Below are positions 56,213 through 64,000 of a stretch of 64,000 nt of DNA, in pieces (position 1 is the first letter of the stretch; every line of letters begins with the position of its first letter). A model generated the notes under the pieces. It was not told the DNA's origin, made no database searches, and saw nothing but the letters and a program-made list of their open reading frames with translations. The position numbers and the translations under genes were made by a program. Location: the NCBI RefSeq assembly GCF_012926525.1, contig NZ_JABBNI010000063.1, positions 215,608 through 279,607 of the forward strand, read 5' to 3'. Origin of the DNA: Clostridium muellerianum (GTDB lineage Bacteria; Bacillota; Clostridia; Clostridiales; Clostridiaceae).

Positions 56213-57187
56213 TTATAGTTTGAAATGCTGTAAAAGTCTATTATAATAATTTTTTACATAAGGCGAAGTAATTTCCTTTATATCTACATTCTTATTCATA
56301 CTCATCATATTAATTAAAGTGTTTCTTTGTAATATATTTTTTCCACGCCATCCACAAGAACTTTTCGAATACTTTTTTAGAAAAGTTTTCTTATCTATAT
56401 TTGCCAGTTCATGCAAATCTACTATTTCCATAAAATCATAAGGTTTAAATTCTTCTATATTAGAAAAACAAATTTCCTTATTAAAAGGACATATTCTTTG
56501 ACAAGTATCACATCCAAAAATTCTTCCCTTTAGCTTGTCAAACCACTTATCCTCTATTTCTTTTTTTTGGCTTATATACGAAAGACATATATTAGAATTA
56601 TTTTCTCCTTTTACAGCTCCTGTAGGGCATGCATCTTCACACAAACTACAATCACCACACTTGCACTCCATAGGTTCATCTTCTTCTATAGCAACATCTG
56701 TTATTATCTCTCCCAAAAATACATACGATCCATATTTCTCTGTAATAATCATATTATTTTTTCCTATAAATCCAATTCCACAGAGTTTAGCTATATATCT
56801 TTCTGGCAGTGAATTACTATCTACAAAATATACAGCCTTACCTGACATTTCTTTTTCTATAAAATTGCAAATCTTTTTTAAATACTCAGATACTACCACA
56901 TGATAATCTCTTCCTTTGGTATACTTTGAAAAGTTTATACACTGCTCAAAATCATTGTTAAAAAGATATGGAAATGCAATAGAAATTATAGTTTTGCCAT
57001 TTTCCATATATATATGTGGATTTATCTTTTTATCTATATCCTGCTCTTCAAATTCATTTGTTAAAAGCATACTCTTTCTATATTCAAAATAGTGCTTTAA
57101 TTCACTAAAAACTCTGCAGCTTGTAAAGCCTACTGTATCCAATCCTATTTCCTTACAGTAATTTATAATCATATCTTTATAATTCAA
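56213..57187 (-). CDS. queG: Epoxyqueuosine reductase-like iron-sulfur protein
   Basis: It has the DUF1730 half (FSKYTKGRDYHVVVSEYLKK; GFIGKNNMIITEKYGSYVFLG) and two 4Fe-4S motifs, CGDCSLCEDACPTGAV and CDTCQRICPFN. QueG performs the last step of queuosine synthesis in tRNA using cobalamin. 324 residues is slightly short for the family because no HEAT-repeat tail is visible. The start is TTG at 57187. Confidence 0.85.
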   Translation of the reverse strand: MNYKDMIINYCKEIGLDTVGFTSCRVFSELKHYFEYRKSMLLTNEFEEQDIDKKINPHIYMENGKTIISIAFPYLFNNDFEQCINFSKYTKGRDYHVVVSEYLKKICNFIEKEMSGKAVYFVDSNSLPERYIAKLCGIGFIGKNNMIITEKYGSYVFLGEIITDVAIEEDEPMECKCGDCSLCEDACPTGAVKGENNSNICLSYISQKKEIEDKWFDKLKGRIFGCDTCQRICPFNKEICFSNIEEFKPYDFMEIVDLHELANIDKKTFLKKYSKSSCGWRGKNILQRNTLINMMSMNKNVDIKEITSPYVKNYYNRLLQHFKL

Positions 57188-57212
57188 CTACTTGCACATC
57201 CTTTTTCAATAT

Positions 57213-57243
57213 AATAGAGTACAGATAAATCTGTACTCTATTA
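57213..57243 (-). terminator. Hairpin after cysE
   Basis: AATAGAGTACAGAT and ATCTGTACTCTATT form a 14-bp stem abutting the cysE stop. No strong T-run. Confidence 0.5.
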
Positions 57244-57834
57244 TTATATTACCATTTCATTATATATCTTTTTACTGTGTCCTTGGTAGTCTTTTATTTC
57301 TATTATAGGATTAGATTTGTTATATATAACCCTTACTGGTATACCAACTGCTGTTGTATTGGATGGAACATTTTTAAGAACTACTGAGTTAGCACCTATT
57401 TTTACATTATCTCCAATATTTATAGGTCCCAAAACTTTTGCACCTGCTCCTATTGTAACATTATTACCTACAGTAGGATGCCTTTTCCCAGTATCCTTAC
57501 CCGTTCCCCCTAAGGTTACTCCATGGTAAAGAGTTACATTATCTCCTACCTCAGCTGTTTCTCCTATAACTACACCCATTCCATGATCTATAAATAAACC
57601 TTTTCCAATTTGAGCACCAGGGTGTATTTCTATTCCAGTAAAGAATCTAGATATCTGAGAAATAAGTCTAGCCATGAAGAAAAATTTCTCTTTATATAAA
57701 AAGTGAGCCATTCTATGATGTATAAGAGCGTGTATACATGGATAAAGTATAAATACTTCTATTGGATTTCTAGCCGCTGGATCATTCTTCATAGCACTGT
57801 CTAAATCATATTTTAATAATCTAAATGGATTCAC
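57244..57834 (-). CDS. cysE: Serine O-acetyltransferase
   Basis: This left-handed beta-helix enzyme ([60 protein letters not shown]) acetylates serine for cysteine synthesis. GTG at 57834 ([10 protein letters not shown]) has AAAGGAG at 8 nt and starts 16 nt after cysK; an in-frame extension to 57897 would overlap cysK. 196 residues. Confidence 0.95.
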   Translation of the reverse strand: MNPFRLLKYDLDSAMKNDPAARNPIEVFILYPCIHALIHHRMAHFLYKEKFFFMARLISQISRFFTGIEIHPGAQIGKGLFIDHGMGVVIGETAEVGDNVTLYHGVTLGGTGKDTGKRHPTVGNNVTIGAGAKVLGPINIGDNVKIGANSVVLKNVPSNTTAVGIPVRVIYNKSNPIIEIKDYQGHSKKIYNEMVI

Positions 57835-57850
57835 TTTTAACACTCCTTTT

Positions 57851-58759
57851 TTAATAAAGTCCCATGGATAAATACTTTTCTCCTCCATCTGGGGCAACAG
57901 TAACTACTTTCTTTCCTTTTCCTAACTTCTTTGCAATTTTTATAGCTGCTGCTATATTTGCTCCTGAAGATATACCTACTAAAATTCCTTCTTCTCTTGC
58001 CATAAGTCTTGCATACTCGAAAGCTTCTTCATCGGATATAGTCATAACTTCATCTACAAATTCTTTCTTGTAGATATCTGGAACAAATCCAGCCCCTATT
58101 CCTTGTATTTTATGCGAAGATGCCTGTCCTCCTGATATTACAGGAGATTTTTCTGGTTCAACTGCAATTATTTTCACATGTTTATCTATTTCCTTTAATC
58201 TCTTTCCTACACCTATTACTGTTCCACCTGTACCTACGCCTGCTGTAAACACATCTATATCTTTTAAGTCATTAATTATTTCATCCGCAGTAGTTTCATA
58301 ATGTTTTAATGGATTTGCTTCATTCATAAACTGTTGTGGCATATAATATCCTTCTTTTCCTTCCGTTATTTCTGATGCTTTTTCTATAGCACCTTTCATT
58401 CCTTTAGCTCCTTCTGTAAGAACTAACTCCGCACCATACGCTTTTATAGTATTTCTTCTTTCTACACTCATAGTTTCAGGCATTACAATTATTACCTTAT
58501 ACCCTTTTAATTTTCCTATCATTGCAAGGCCAATTCCCATATTTCCACTAGTAGGTTCAACTATAGTATCTCCCTTTTTTATAAGTCCTTCTTTTTCTGC
58601 TTTTTCTATCATACCTAAAGCGGCTCTATCCTTAATACTTGCTCCTGGATTAAACTTTTCAAGTTTTACATATACCTCTGCTGAATTTTCATCAATTATA
58701 TTATTAACTTTAAATAGTGGTGTTCCACCTATCATTTCTATAGCATTATTATAAATCAT
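57851..58759 (-). CDS. cysK: Cysteine synthase
   Basis: The PLP enzyme has [20 protein letters not shown] (PLP Lys), [38 protein letters not shown] and [11 protein letters not shown]. 302 residues. It combines O-acetylserine from CysE with sulfide. It is the first gene behind a cysteine T-box. Confidence 0.96.
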   Translation of the reverse strand: MIYNNAIEMIGGTPLFKVNNIIDENSAEVYVKLEKFNPGASIKDRAALGMIEKAEKEGLIKKGDTIVEPTSGNMGIGLAMIGKLKGYKVIIVMPETMSVERRNTIKAYGAELVLTEGAKGMKGAIEKASEITEGKEGYYMPQQFMNEANPLKHYETTADEIINDLKDIDVFTAGVGTGGTVIGVGKRLKEIDKHVKIIAVEPEKSPVISGGQASSHKIQGIGAGFVPDIYKKEFVDEVMTISDEEAFEYARLMAREEGILVGISSGANIAAAIKIAKKLGKGKKVVTVAPDGGEKYLSMGLY

Positions 58760-58867
58760 TTTATTACCTCCATTAGCTTTTATTATATATTTTTACTTAT
58801 TTGTTCTATTTTTACACTTGAGTGGTATATTATGTCAAAAATCAGATTTAAAACTTATTTTAGGCAT

Positions 58868-59130
58868 CAAAAAAACTTCATCTCTATATAAAAGAGACGA
58901 AGTTTAACTCCGCGGTTCCACTCTAATTAGATCAATAAAGATCTCACCTTATTCAAGCACAGCGCTATGCTCTATCACTATAACGGGTGAACCCGGTGCA
59001 GCCTACTTAATTCGGTACACTACTCCAAAGGGCACTTCACTTAAACTTCCTTTAGAAACCTTTCAGCTATAGTTTCCTCTCTTTAAAATTTCATTTAAGT
59101 TACTTTCCTTTTTCAAAGTATTTCTGAGTG
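58868..59130 (-). promoter_or_regulatory. T-box leader (cysteine specifier) of cysK-cysE
   Basis: The T-box AGAGTGGAACCGCGG is at 58924-58910. It is followed by a terminator stem (AAACTTCGTCTC/GAGATGAAGTTT, T7). In stem I, GTGAAGTGCCCTTTGGAGT puts TGC (59034-59032, Cys) in the specifier position. Uncharged tRNA-Cys is expected to switch on the operon. Confidence 0.9.
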
Positions 59131-59216
59131 TTTTACTATGATTTCTATATTTCTATTATATTATTATTTTTAATTTTGTCAATATATTTTTTTAAGTTAA
59201 ATTATATAAATTTTTT

Positions 59217-59921
59217 CTATCTACAAAATCTATGACTTCCTATAACCTTAATTAATGGTCTTGACCATATCCAAGCACTAGTTGCTGTGGATGGATTGAA
59301 ATAATATACTGCTCCACCTGAAGGGTCCCATCCATTTAAAGCATCCCTAGCTGCCCTTATAGAATTTTGCTCCATATTTGCATGTACTTGACCATCTACT
59401 ATAGCTGTAAAAGCACCTGGTTGATAAATAACACCTGCTATGGTAGAAGGAAATCTTGGATCCCTGGTTCTATTTAAGATTACTGCACCTACTGCTACTT
59501 GCCCTTCATAGGGCTCTCCTCTAGCTTCTCCATTTATTAATCTAGCAAGTAATGTTACATCTTGATTACTTGAACTATTACTATTTGCTGAAGCTGCAGT
59601 ACCTCTGTATATACCTAATGCTCTAAGTGTAGAGTCTCCTATGACACCATCTACTTTCAAACCATTCTTAGCTTGAAATTTTTTAACTGCTATAAAAGTC
59701 CTGTAACCATAAACACCATCTATGCTACCATCATAATAATACCATGCTTTAAGTTTACTTTGTATTTGTGAAATTGTGCTTCCTGTAGAACCATAATAAT
59801 AGGTTATAGCATTTACAGCATTATTATAGGGCGCCACATATAAAGATGTAGTAACATATGTAAATATAATCACAAGTACATAAACTAATTCTCTCTTATA
59901 ATTTAAAAATTTCTTTATCAT
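59217..59921 (-). CDS. sleB: SleB-type cell-wall (cortex) hydrolase
   Basis: It has a signal-anchor (about 10-30), a PG_binding_1 domain (GSTGSTISQIQSKLKAWYYY; FQAKNGLKVDGVIGDSTL) and a SleB/Hydrolase_2 catalytic domain (LARLINGEARGEPYEGQVAV with the catalytic Glu; AVILNRTRDPRFPSTI). It cleaves cortex peptidoglycan during germination. 234 residues. AAGGAGG precedes the ATG. The usual partner ypeB is not adjacent, so a vegetative or CwlJ-like role is not excluded. Confidence 0.88.
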   Translation of the reverse strand: MIKKFLNYKRELVYVLVIIFTYVTTSLYVAPYNNAVNAITYYYGSTGSTISQIQSKLKAWYYYDGSIDGVYGYRTFIAVKKFQAKNGLKVDGVIGDSTLRALGIYRGTAASANSNSSSNQDVTLLARLINGEARGEPYEGQVAVGAVILNRTRDPRFPSTIAGVIYQPGAFTAIVDGQVHANMEQNSIRAARDALNGWDPSGGAVYYFNPSTATSAWIWSRPLIKVIGSHRFCR

Positions 59922-60042
59922 ACAAACCTCCTTTATTTAATATAAATCTATAGCTTCTATTTTATATGTTTAGTGTGCTCACTAAGCCATAAAAAATACA
60001 TTTAAAATAGTGTTATGAAAAATTGAAGTTAGAAAAAAATAT

Positions 60043-60128
60043 AAAAAAGCGACTTAATTTAGTTGATATTAGACAGTTAACAGTGATTGTCCACTGTTAA
60101 CTATAAATCGTCAACTAATTTAAGTCGC
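60043..60128 (-). terminator. Triple nested palindrome after the NRAMP gene
   Basis: Three successive inverted pairs share one centre: GCGACTTAA/TTAAGTCGC, TAGTTGA/TCAACTA and AGTTAACAGTG/CACTGTTAACT. It lies about 50 nt past the stop and is preceded on the plus side by A-runs, so it can terminate on the minus strand. Its structure resembles the interspersed palindrome family, but the sequence is different. Confidence 0.6.
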
Positions 60129-60177
60129 ATTTTGCTTGAACTATTATAGAAAATATACAAATAATTATTTTTATTTC

Positions 60178-61401
60178 TTATATCAAGTTTCCTGTAAAAG
60201 CTAATATCGTAAGTACTATTATAAGTAAAACTGTAGCTTTTGCAATAAAGTTTTGAATTGTACTATTTACGTACTTACCCATTACTTCAGTATCATTTAC
60301 AAGCTTTATCATAAATATAAGTACTACAGGACATAATATTCCCGCCAGCTGCTGAGTTACCAGTATTATATTTATTAAAGAGATATTAGGTATTAAAACT
60401 ATGATTGCACTTATAGCAATCATAAATAAAAACAATCCGAAAAATACAGGCGCTTCTTTTATTTTATTATCAATTCCGCTTTCAAAACCAAAAGCCTCAC
60501 ATACAGCATAAGCTGTGCACAAAGGTATAACACAACAAGCTAAAAAAGACGCACCAAAAAGTCCAATTGCAAACAGCATAAATGAATAATTTCCTGCTAA
60601 AGGTTTTAAAGCTGATGCTGCATCTTGAGCACTATCTATAGTTATTCCTGCTTTAAATAAGGTTTCTGCAGTACATACTGTTATAAATACTGCTGTTAGT
60701 ATAGCCCAAATTGTTCCAATATAAACATCCATTTTTTCATATTTGTATTCTTTTATAGATATTCCCTTATCTACTATAGACGATTGTAAGTAAAACTGCA
60801 TGTATGGTGTTATGGTAGTTCCCACCATTCCTATAAGAACTAAAAAATACCCCTTATCAAACTTAGCATGGGGTTTTACAATGCTTGCAGCAACATGACC
60901 CCAATTAGGTTTTAAAAGAAATGCAGTTATAACATATCCAAAAAACGTAAGTGTGAGAAGTAAAAATATCTTTTCCGCTTTTGAATAGCTCCCTTTAGTT
61001 AGCATAACCCACATAACTACTGCAAATATTGGAATTGTTATGTACTTGCTTATATTGAATAATTCTAAACTAGCAGCAATTCCAGCAAAATCACCTATGC
61101 ATACACCTAAATTTGCAATTATAAGTACAAACATAGCAAAAAAAGCCCATTTTACTCCGAATCTTTCTCTTATTAAGTCTGAAAGCCCTTTTCCTGTAAC
61201 TACTGCCATTCTTGCATTCATCTCTTGAACTACTGCAAGACCTATAGCTATTGCAAACATTGCCCAGAGCATGGAGTACCCATAATGGGCTCCTACTACT
61301 GAATAAGTAGCCACTCCTCCTGCATCATTCCCTGCATTTGCTGTAATAAGCCCCGGGCCTATTATTCCTAATATCATTAAAAACTTATTCTTGTTCTTCA
61401 A
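60178..61401 (-). CDS. NRAMP-related magnesium transporter
   Basis: NRAMP fold of about 11 membrane helices, 407 residues. The canonical TM1 metal site DPGN is replaced by NDAGG (about 25-29). The TM6 'MPH' is TPY (198-200). Loss of the metal-binding Met and Asp is the signature of NRAMP-related Mg2+ transporters rather than Mn/Fe MntH. TTG at 61401 has GAAGGTG at 7 nt. It is 17 nt behind the MgtE-N/CBS gene and under the same M-box riboswitch, which independently indicates a Mg2+ role. Confidence 0.88.
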   Translation of the reverse strand: MKNKNKFLMILGIIGPGLITANAGNDAGGVATYSVVGAHYGYSMLWAMFAIAIGLAVVQEMNARMAVVTGKGLSDLIRERFGVKWAFFAMFVLIIANLGVCIGDFAGIAASLELFNISKYITIPIFAVVMWVMLTKGSYSKAEKIFLLLTLTFFGYVITAFLLKPNWGHVAASIVKPHAKFDKGYFLVLIGMVGTTITPYMQFYLQSSIVDKGISIKEYKYEKMDVYIGTIWAILTAVFITVCTAETLFKAGITIDSAQDAASALKPLAGNYSFMLFAIGLFGASFLACCVIPLCTAYAVCEAFGFESGIDNKIKEAPVFFGLFLFMIAISAIIVLIPNISLINIILVTQQLAGILCPVVLIFMIKLVNDTEVMGKYVNSTIQNFIAKATVLLIIVLTILAFTGNLI

Positions 61402-61418
61402 GTTTAAACACCTTCTTC

Positions 61419-62681
61419 CTATCCTACCTTTTTAAATCTCTTTCTCCATGTTGGAATTAATATATCCTCTACTATATCACTCATTATAACTACACCGCAT
61501 AATCTTTCGTTATCGTCTACTACAGGTAAGGATAGAAGATCATATTTAGAACACATTTCTATAGCTTCATCTATATTCTCATTATCATTTATCTTTACTG
61601 CATCAGTTATCATTATTTCCCTAAGCTTATCTTTAGGATCCGACATTATAAGTGTTTTTAAAGATACGACTCCTTGAAGCTTTTCCTGCTGATCTGTAAT
61701 ATATATATAATGCGATACTTCGTCTTCTGGATTTGTTTCTCTTAAAAGTTCTATAGTTTCTTCAACAGTTATATTTATATTAAAATCTATAAAATCCTTA
61801 TTCATTATACTTCCTACAGTTTCTTCTTCATACTGCATAAGAGTTCTTACTTCATCAGCATCTTCTTTTTCCATAGCTAAAAGAATCCTTTCAGCAGTCT
61901 CCTCATCAACTTCATCTAATATATCAGCAATTTCATCATTTGGCATACTATCTAATACTTCATCTCTTTTAGATTGACTTAAATTTTCAATAATATCTGC
62001 TTGAATATCAGGTTCAATTTCTTCTAAAATATCTGCTGCAAGATTTTGATCTAGACTTTCAAAAACTTTCTTCCTATAATTTATATCCATATCCTCAAAA
62101 ATATCCGCTAAATCAGCTGGGTGAAGCTTTGATAATTTTTTATAGGTAACAGATAGTTTTAAATTATTATTAACCATTTCTAACGATTCTACATTGTCCC
62201 AAATAATAAGACTGTCTGCTGGTTTTTTGTTAAATAATTTATAACAGTTTTTAACCATAGCTTCTACACCAAGTCTTCTCCCTAATGCCAAAACTCCTGT
62301 ATCTACAGCTACTACTCTAAATTCTCCAGCTATTTCTGCAATTCTTAAATCATTAACTCTTACAAGCTTCTTGCCATTAATATCTACAATTTGTCTATCC
62401 AATAAATGTTTTGACAAAAGATATGAATATTTTTGTAATATTATTTCTCTTACACCTTCACCTTTTATTATTATTCTGTCATCATCTTCGTAAAATATAA
62501 TATTTTTGAATTCACAGTTAAAAATTTCTCCATCCTTTTTTATTTTGTAACCTATAGCCCTAGGAAGACCATCCTCTGTAGTTACATAAATATCATAAAG
62601 TTTTCCTATACAATCATTAAATTCATCATAAATCTTTTTGTGAAGAACTTTGCTTAAAAAGAAAGCAGATAACTTTTTCAT
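61419..62681 (-). CDS. PRC-barrel, MgtE-N and CBS-pair protein (no transport domain)
   Basis: Two PRC-barrel-like domains occur at about 1-165, then an MgtE N-domain (HPADLADIFEDMDINYRKKV; LEEIEPDIQADIIENLSQ) and two CBS domains (about 285-410). The membrane domain of MgtE is missing, so it cannot be the transporter. It is more likely the Mg2+ or nucleotide sensor that gates the NRAMP-related transporter encoded just downstream. AGGAGG precedes the ATG. 420 residues. Confidence 0.9.
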   Translation of the reverse strand: MKKLSAFFLSKVLHKKIYDEFNDCIGKLYDIYVTTEDGLPRAIGYKIKKDGEIFNCEFKNIIFYEDDDRIIIKGEGVREIILQKYSYLLSKHLLDRQIVDINGKKLVRVNDLRIAEIAGEFRVVAVDTGVLALGRRLGVEAMVKNCYKLFNKKPADSLIIWDNVESLEMVNNNLKLSVTYKKLSKLHPADLADIFEDMDINYRKKVFESLDQNLAADILEEIEPDIQADIIENLSQSKRDEVLDSMPNDEIADILDEVDEETAERILLAMEKEDADEVRTLMQYEEETVGSIMNKDFIDFNINITVEETIELLRETNPEDEVSHYIYITDQQEKLQGVVSLKTLIMSDPKDKLREIMITDAVKINDNENIDEAIEMCSKYDLLSLPVVDDNERLCGVVIMSDIVEDILIPTWRKRFKKVG

Positions 62682-62874
62682 AAATATTCCTCCTCGCTTA
62701 ATATAGAGGGATATTTATGAAAAAGTCATAAGAATTTTAGAAATGAAAAATTAAGTTTCATTATGATTTTATATAAAATGTCCCTCTACATCTTTCCATA
62801 TTTAATTTTCTTTTTAAATTTGACCGACCACCATAAGGGCCACTTTCCATCTATCGCACCACCTTAAAATAAAA

Positions 62875-63067
62875 TAAAGGAGTCCCCAAAAGACTCCTTT
62901 AATAAACTAAAACTTCTTCGTCCGAGTTTTAGCACTATATAGCTTTGGACTTTTATTAAGTCCAGCTACATTAAGTAAAACCTTAATTCGGTAATACCTG
63001 TTGACCCATTGGCATCTCTCGATGTTTCCGGGCAGTAGCGTGTATCTATATAGGAGCCTCACCTAAC
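62875..63067 (-). promoter_or_regulatory. M-box (ykoK) magnesium riboswitch with terminator
   Basis: The conserved M-box string is at the 5' end: GTTAGGTGAGGCTCCTATAT, GCTACTGCCCGGAAACATCG, GCCAATGGGTCAACAGG. GTAGCTGGACTT and AGTGCTAAA follow. A terminator (AAAGGAGTC/GACTCCTTT) lies at 62901-62876. High Mg2+ should turn the transporter pair off. 62682-62874 and 63068-63280 contain nothing else that I can call. Confidence 0.94.
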
Positions 63068-63288
63068 ATAAGTAAACTTATAATTTGATTTTACATTATT
63101 AATTATAGTACAAATTCATAAAAATGCAACCATTTAGCAGTAAATTTATTTAAATTTACGTGTTTAATTATTTTATTTCTTTATTAATTCATTTTCCTAT
63201 CGTTTTTGAAGAATTTTTACTATTTTCTAAAAAAACATATAAATCATAGATGCATATAATATATCACTGTAATACATTATATGTATTA

Positions 63289-63465
63289 CTACTGCCTTAT
63301 GTTAATACATATTTTATGTAAAATTAATATATCTATATTTTCTTCAGTATATCTATCTAACATTTCAAAACTTTCTTCATTAACTCCTAATACTTCTATA
63401 GTAGAATTATTAATTACAGTTAAACTTATTATACTTTTATCTAATCTTAGCACCCCCTTCTTCAT
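63289..63465 (-). CDS. Possible small protein (58 aa)
   Basis: The ORF opens MKKGVLRLDKSIISLTVINN and ends at TAG 63289. The peptide is charged (VNEESFEMLDRYTEENIDIL) and probably one strand-helix unit. No ribosome site lies before the ATG, although AAGGGGG occurs just inside. A plus-strand ORF over the same bases looks like its shadow. Low confidence. Confidence 0.3.
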   Translation of the reverse strand: MKKGVLRLDKSIISLTVINNSTIEVLGVNEESFEMLDRYTEENIDILILHKICINIRQ

Positions 63466-63597
63466 ATAATTTTTAAAACAATATTAGATTTACTTTCCAT
63501 AAAAATCAATAGAAGTATTTTTAATTTGATATTCATATTTGATTCTAGTTATGCTAATATAGGACTTAGAAAAATTGTAACTGAATGGAGCATTTAA

Positions 63598-63873
63598 ATG
63601 ATAGTAAATAAAGAATTTTTACCTATTAGTAAAGAAGATATGAAAAAGCGCAATATAGACCAACTAGATTTTATAATAATTACAGGTGACGCTTATGTAG
63701 ACCATCCTTCTTTTGGTACTGCCATAATAGCTAGAGTTTTAGAAAATGAAGGCTTTACTGTTGGAATCATAGCTCAACCTGATTGGAATAATGTTGACGA
63801 ATTTAGACGTCTTGGTAAACCTAAATTAGGTTTTCTTGTAAATTCAGGTAATATAGACTCCATGGTAAACCAT
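63598..63873 (+). CDS. YgiQ-type radical SAM protein, 5' exon/N-terminal part
   Basis: The first 92 codons match the N-terminus of UPF0313/YgiQ proteins ([60 protein letters not shown]). Intact YgiQ has about 600 residues and continues with an N-terminal B12-like domain and a CxxxCxxC radical SAM site. Here homology stops exactly at NH, where a group II intron-like sequence begins. Reading on gives VRHVA and a stop. The downstream exon is beyond the window. Confidence 0.85.
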
Positions 63874-64000
63874 GTGCGACACGTTGCGTAGTTAAAAGTT
63901 ACGCCACATAAAAAAAATATAAGTTACATGTGTAACTTATATATTATGTAGAACTAATTTCTTGATTAGTCAAATAATAGAGTAACGTCTTGAAGGGCTA
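63874..64000 (+). mobile_element. Group II intron 5' end within ygiQ
   Basis: After the codon CAT (63871-63873) the sequence starts GTGCGACACGTTGCG, the GUGCG consensus 5' splice boundary of bacterial group II introns. It is followed by AAAAGTTACGCC and a perfect hairpin (ATAAGTTACAT/ATGTAACTTAT type) as in domain I. Only 127 nt are inside the window. The catalytic domain V and any reverse transcriptase lie outside. Confidence 0.75.

Noticed and set aside
63281..63469. Plus-strand 62-codon ORF
   Set aside because: It has no ribosome site and its peptide is low-complexity; the opposite strand gives a slightly better but still weak ORF.

Overview
The window is about 64 kb of a low-GC, spore-forming, Stickland-type Clostridium. 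The tmRNA tag (ANDNFALAA), the selenocysteine-containing glycine reductase operon, the SleB-type cortex hydrolase and the general gene content point to the Clostridium sporogenes / group I C. botulinum cluster. The species call is an inference. Almost everything is on the minus strand.

Region 1 (1 to about 15,200) is an accessory island with prophage-like content lying directly downstream of the tmRNA 3' end. It holds a large serine recombinase, a D5/P4-type replicative helicase whose reading frame is broken at a shifty CCC-TAA, 11-bp iteron-like repeats, several unrecognised phage-type genes, a WYL regulator beside an EcsC-family/membrane/zinc-ribbon gene cluster, a divergent XRE regulator, a DUF960-like gene and a ParE/RelE-type toxin-antitoxin pair. 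Its standout gene is a flagellin (7533-9350). The variable centre of this flagellin is replaced by a domain with about seven repeats of the form 'DGxxY(V)A.G ... S.DGVNW', which looks like a complete seven-bladed beta-propeller meant to be displayed on a filament. I regard this as the best candidate for an undescribed system. Two tiny membrane-peptide genes (27 and 35 codons) with strong ribosome binding sites lie at the left end.

Region 2 (15.2-31.7 kb) is core genome: ssrA (tmRNA), smpB, a tandem receiver protein, rnr, a DUF6241-like membrane-anchored protein, an araD remnant, secG, and the glycolytic operon cggR-gap-pgk-tpiA-gpmI-eno with a CggR-type operator. It ends with rpoN and a BMP-family lipoprotein.

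Region 3 (31.9-45.4 kb) is glycine metabolism. The reductive branch is grdX-trxB-trxA-grdE-grdA-grdB-grdC-grdD, with in-frame UGA selenocysteine codons in grdA and grdB. A tandem glycine riboswitch precedes it. The oxidative branch is gcvT-gcvH-gcvPA-gcvPB behind its own, apparently one-aptamer, glycine riboswitch.

Region 4 (45.5-64 kb) holds degV, trmL, an amidase, tRNA-Leu(CAG), two VanW-family paralogues, an alpha/beta hydrolase, a CinA homologue missing its N-terminal domain, a malic enzyme, nth, plsC and queG. It continues with cysK-cysE under a cysteine T-box, sleB, and an M-box-controlled pair (MgtE-N/CBS protein plus an NRAMP-related Mg2+ transporter). The window ends in a ygiQ-type radical SAM gene interrupted after about 92 codons by what looks like the 5' end of a group II intron.

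A family of nested-palindrome intergenic repeats (full copies about 260 bp at 22.6 and 34.7 kb, short copies at 17.4 and 30.4 kb) is scattered through the core region, one of them inside the grd operon.
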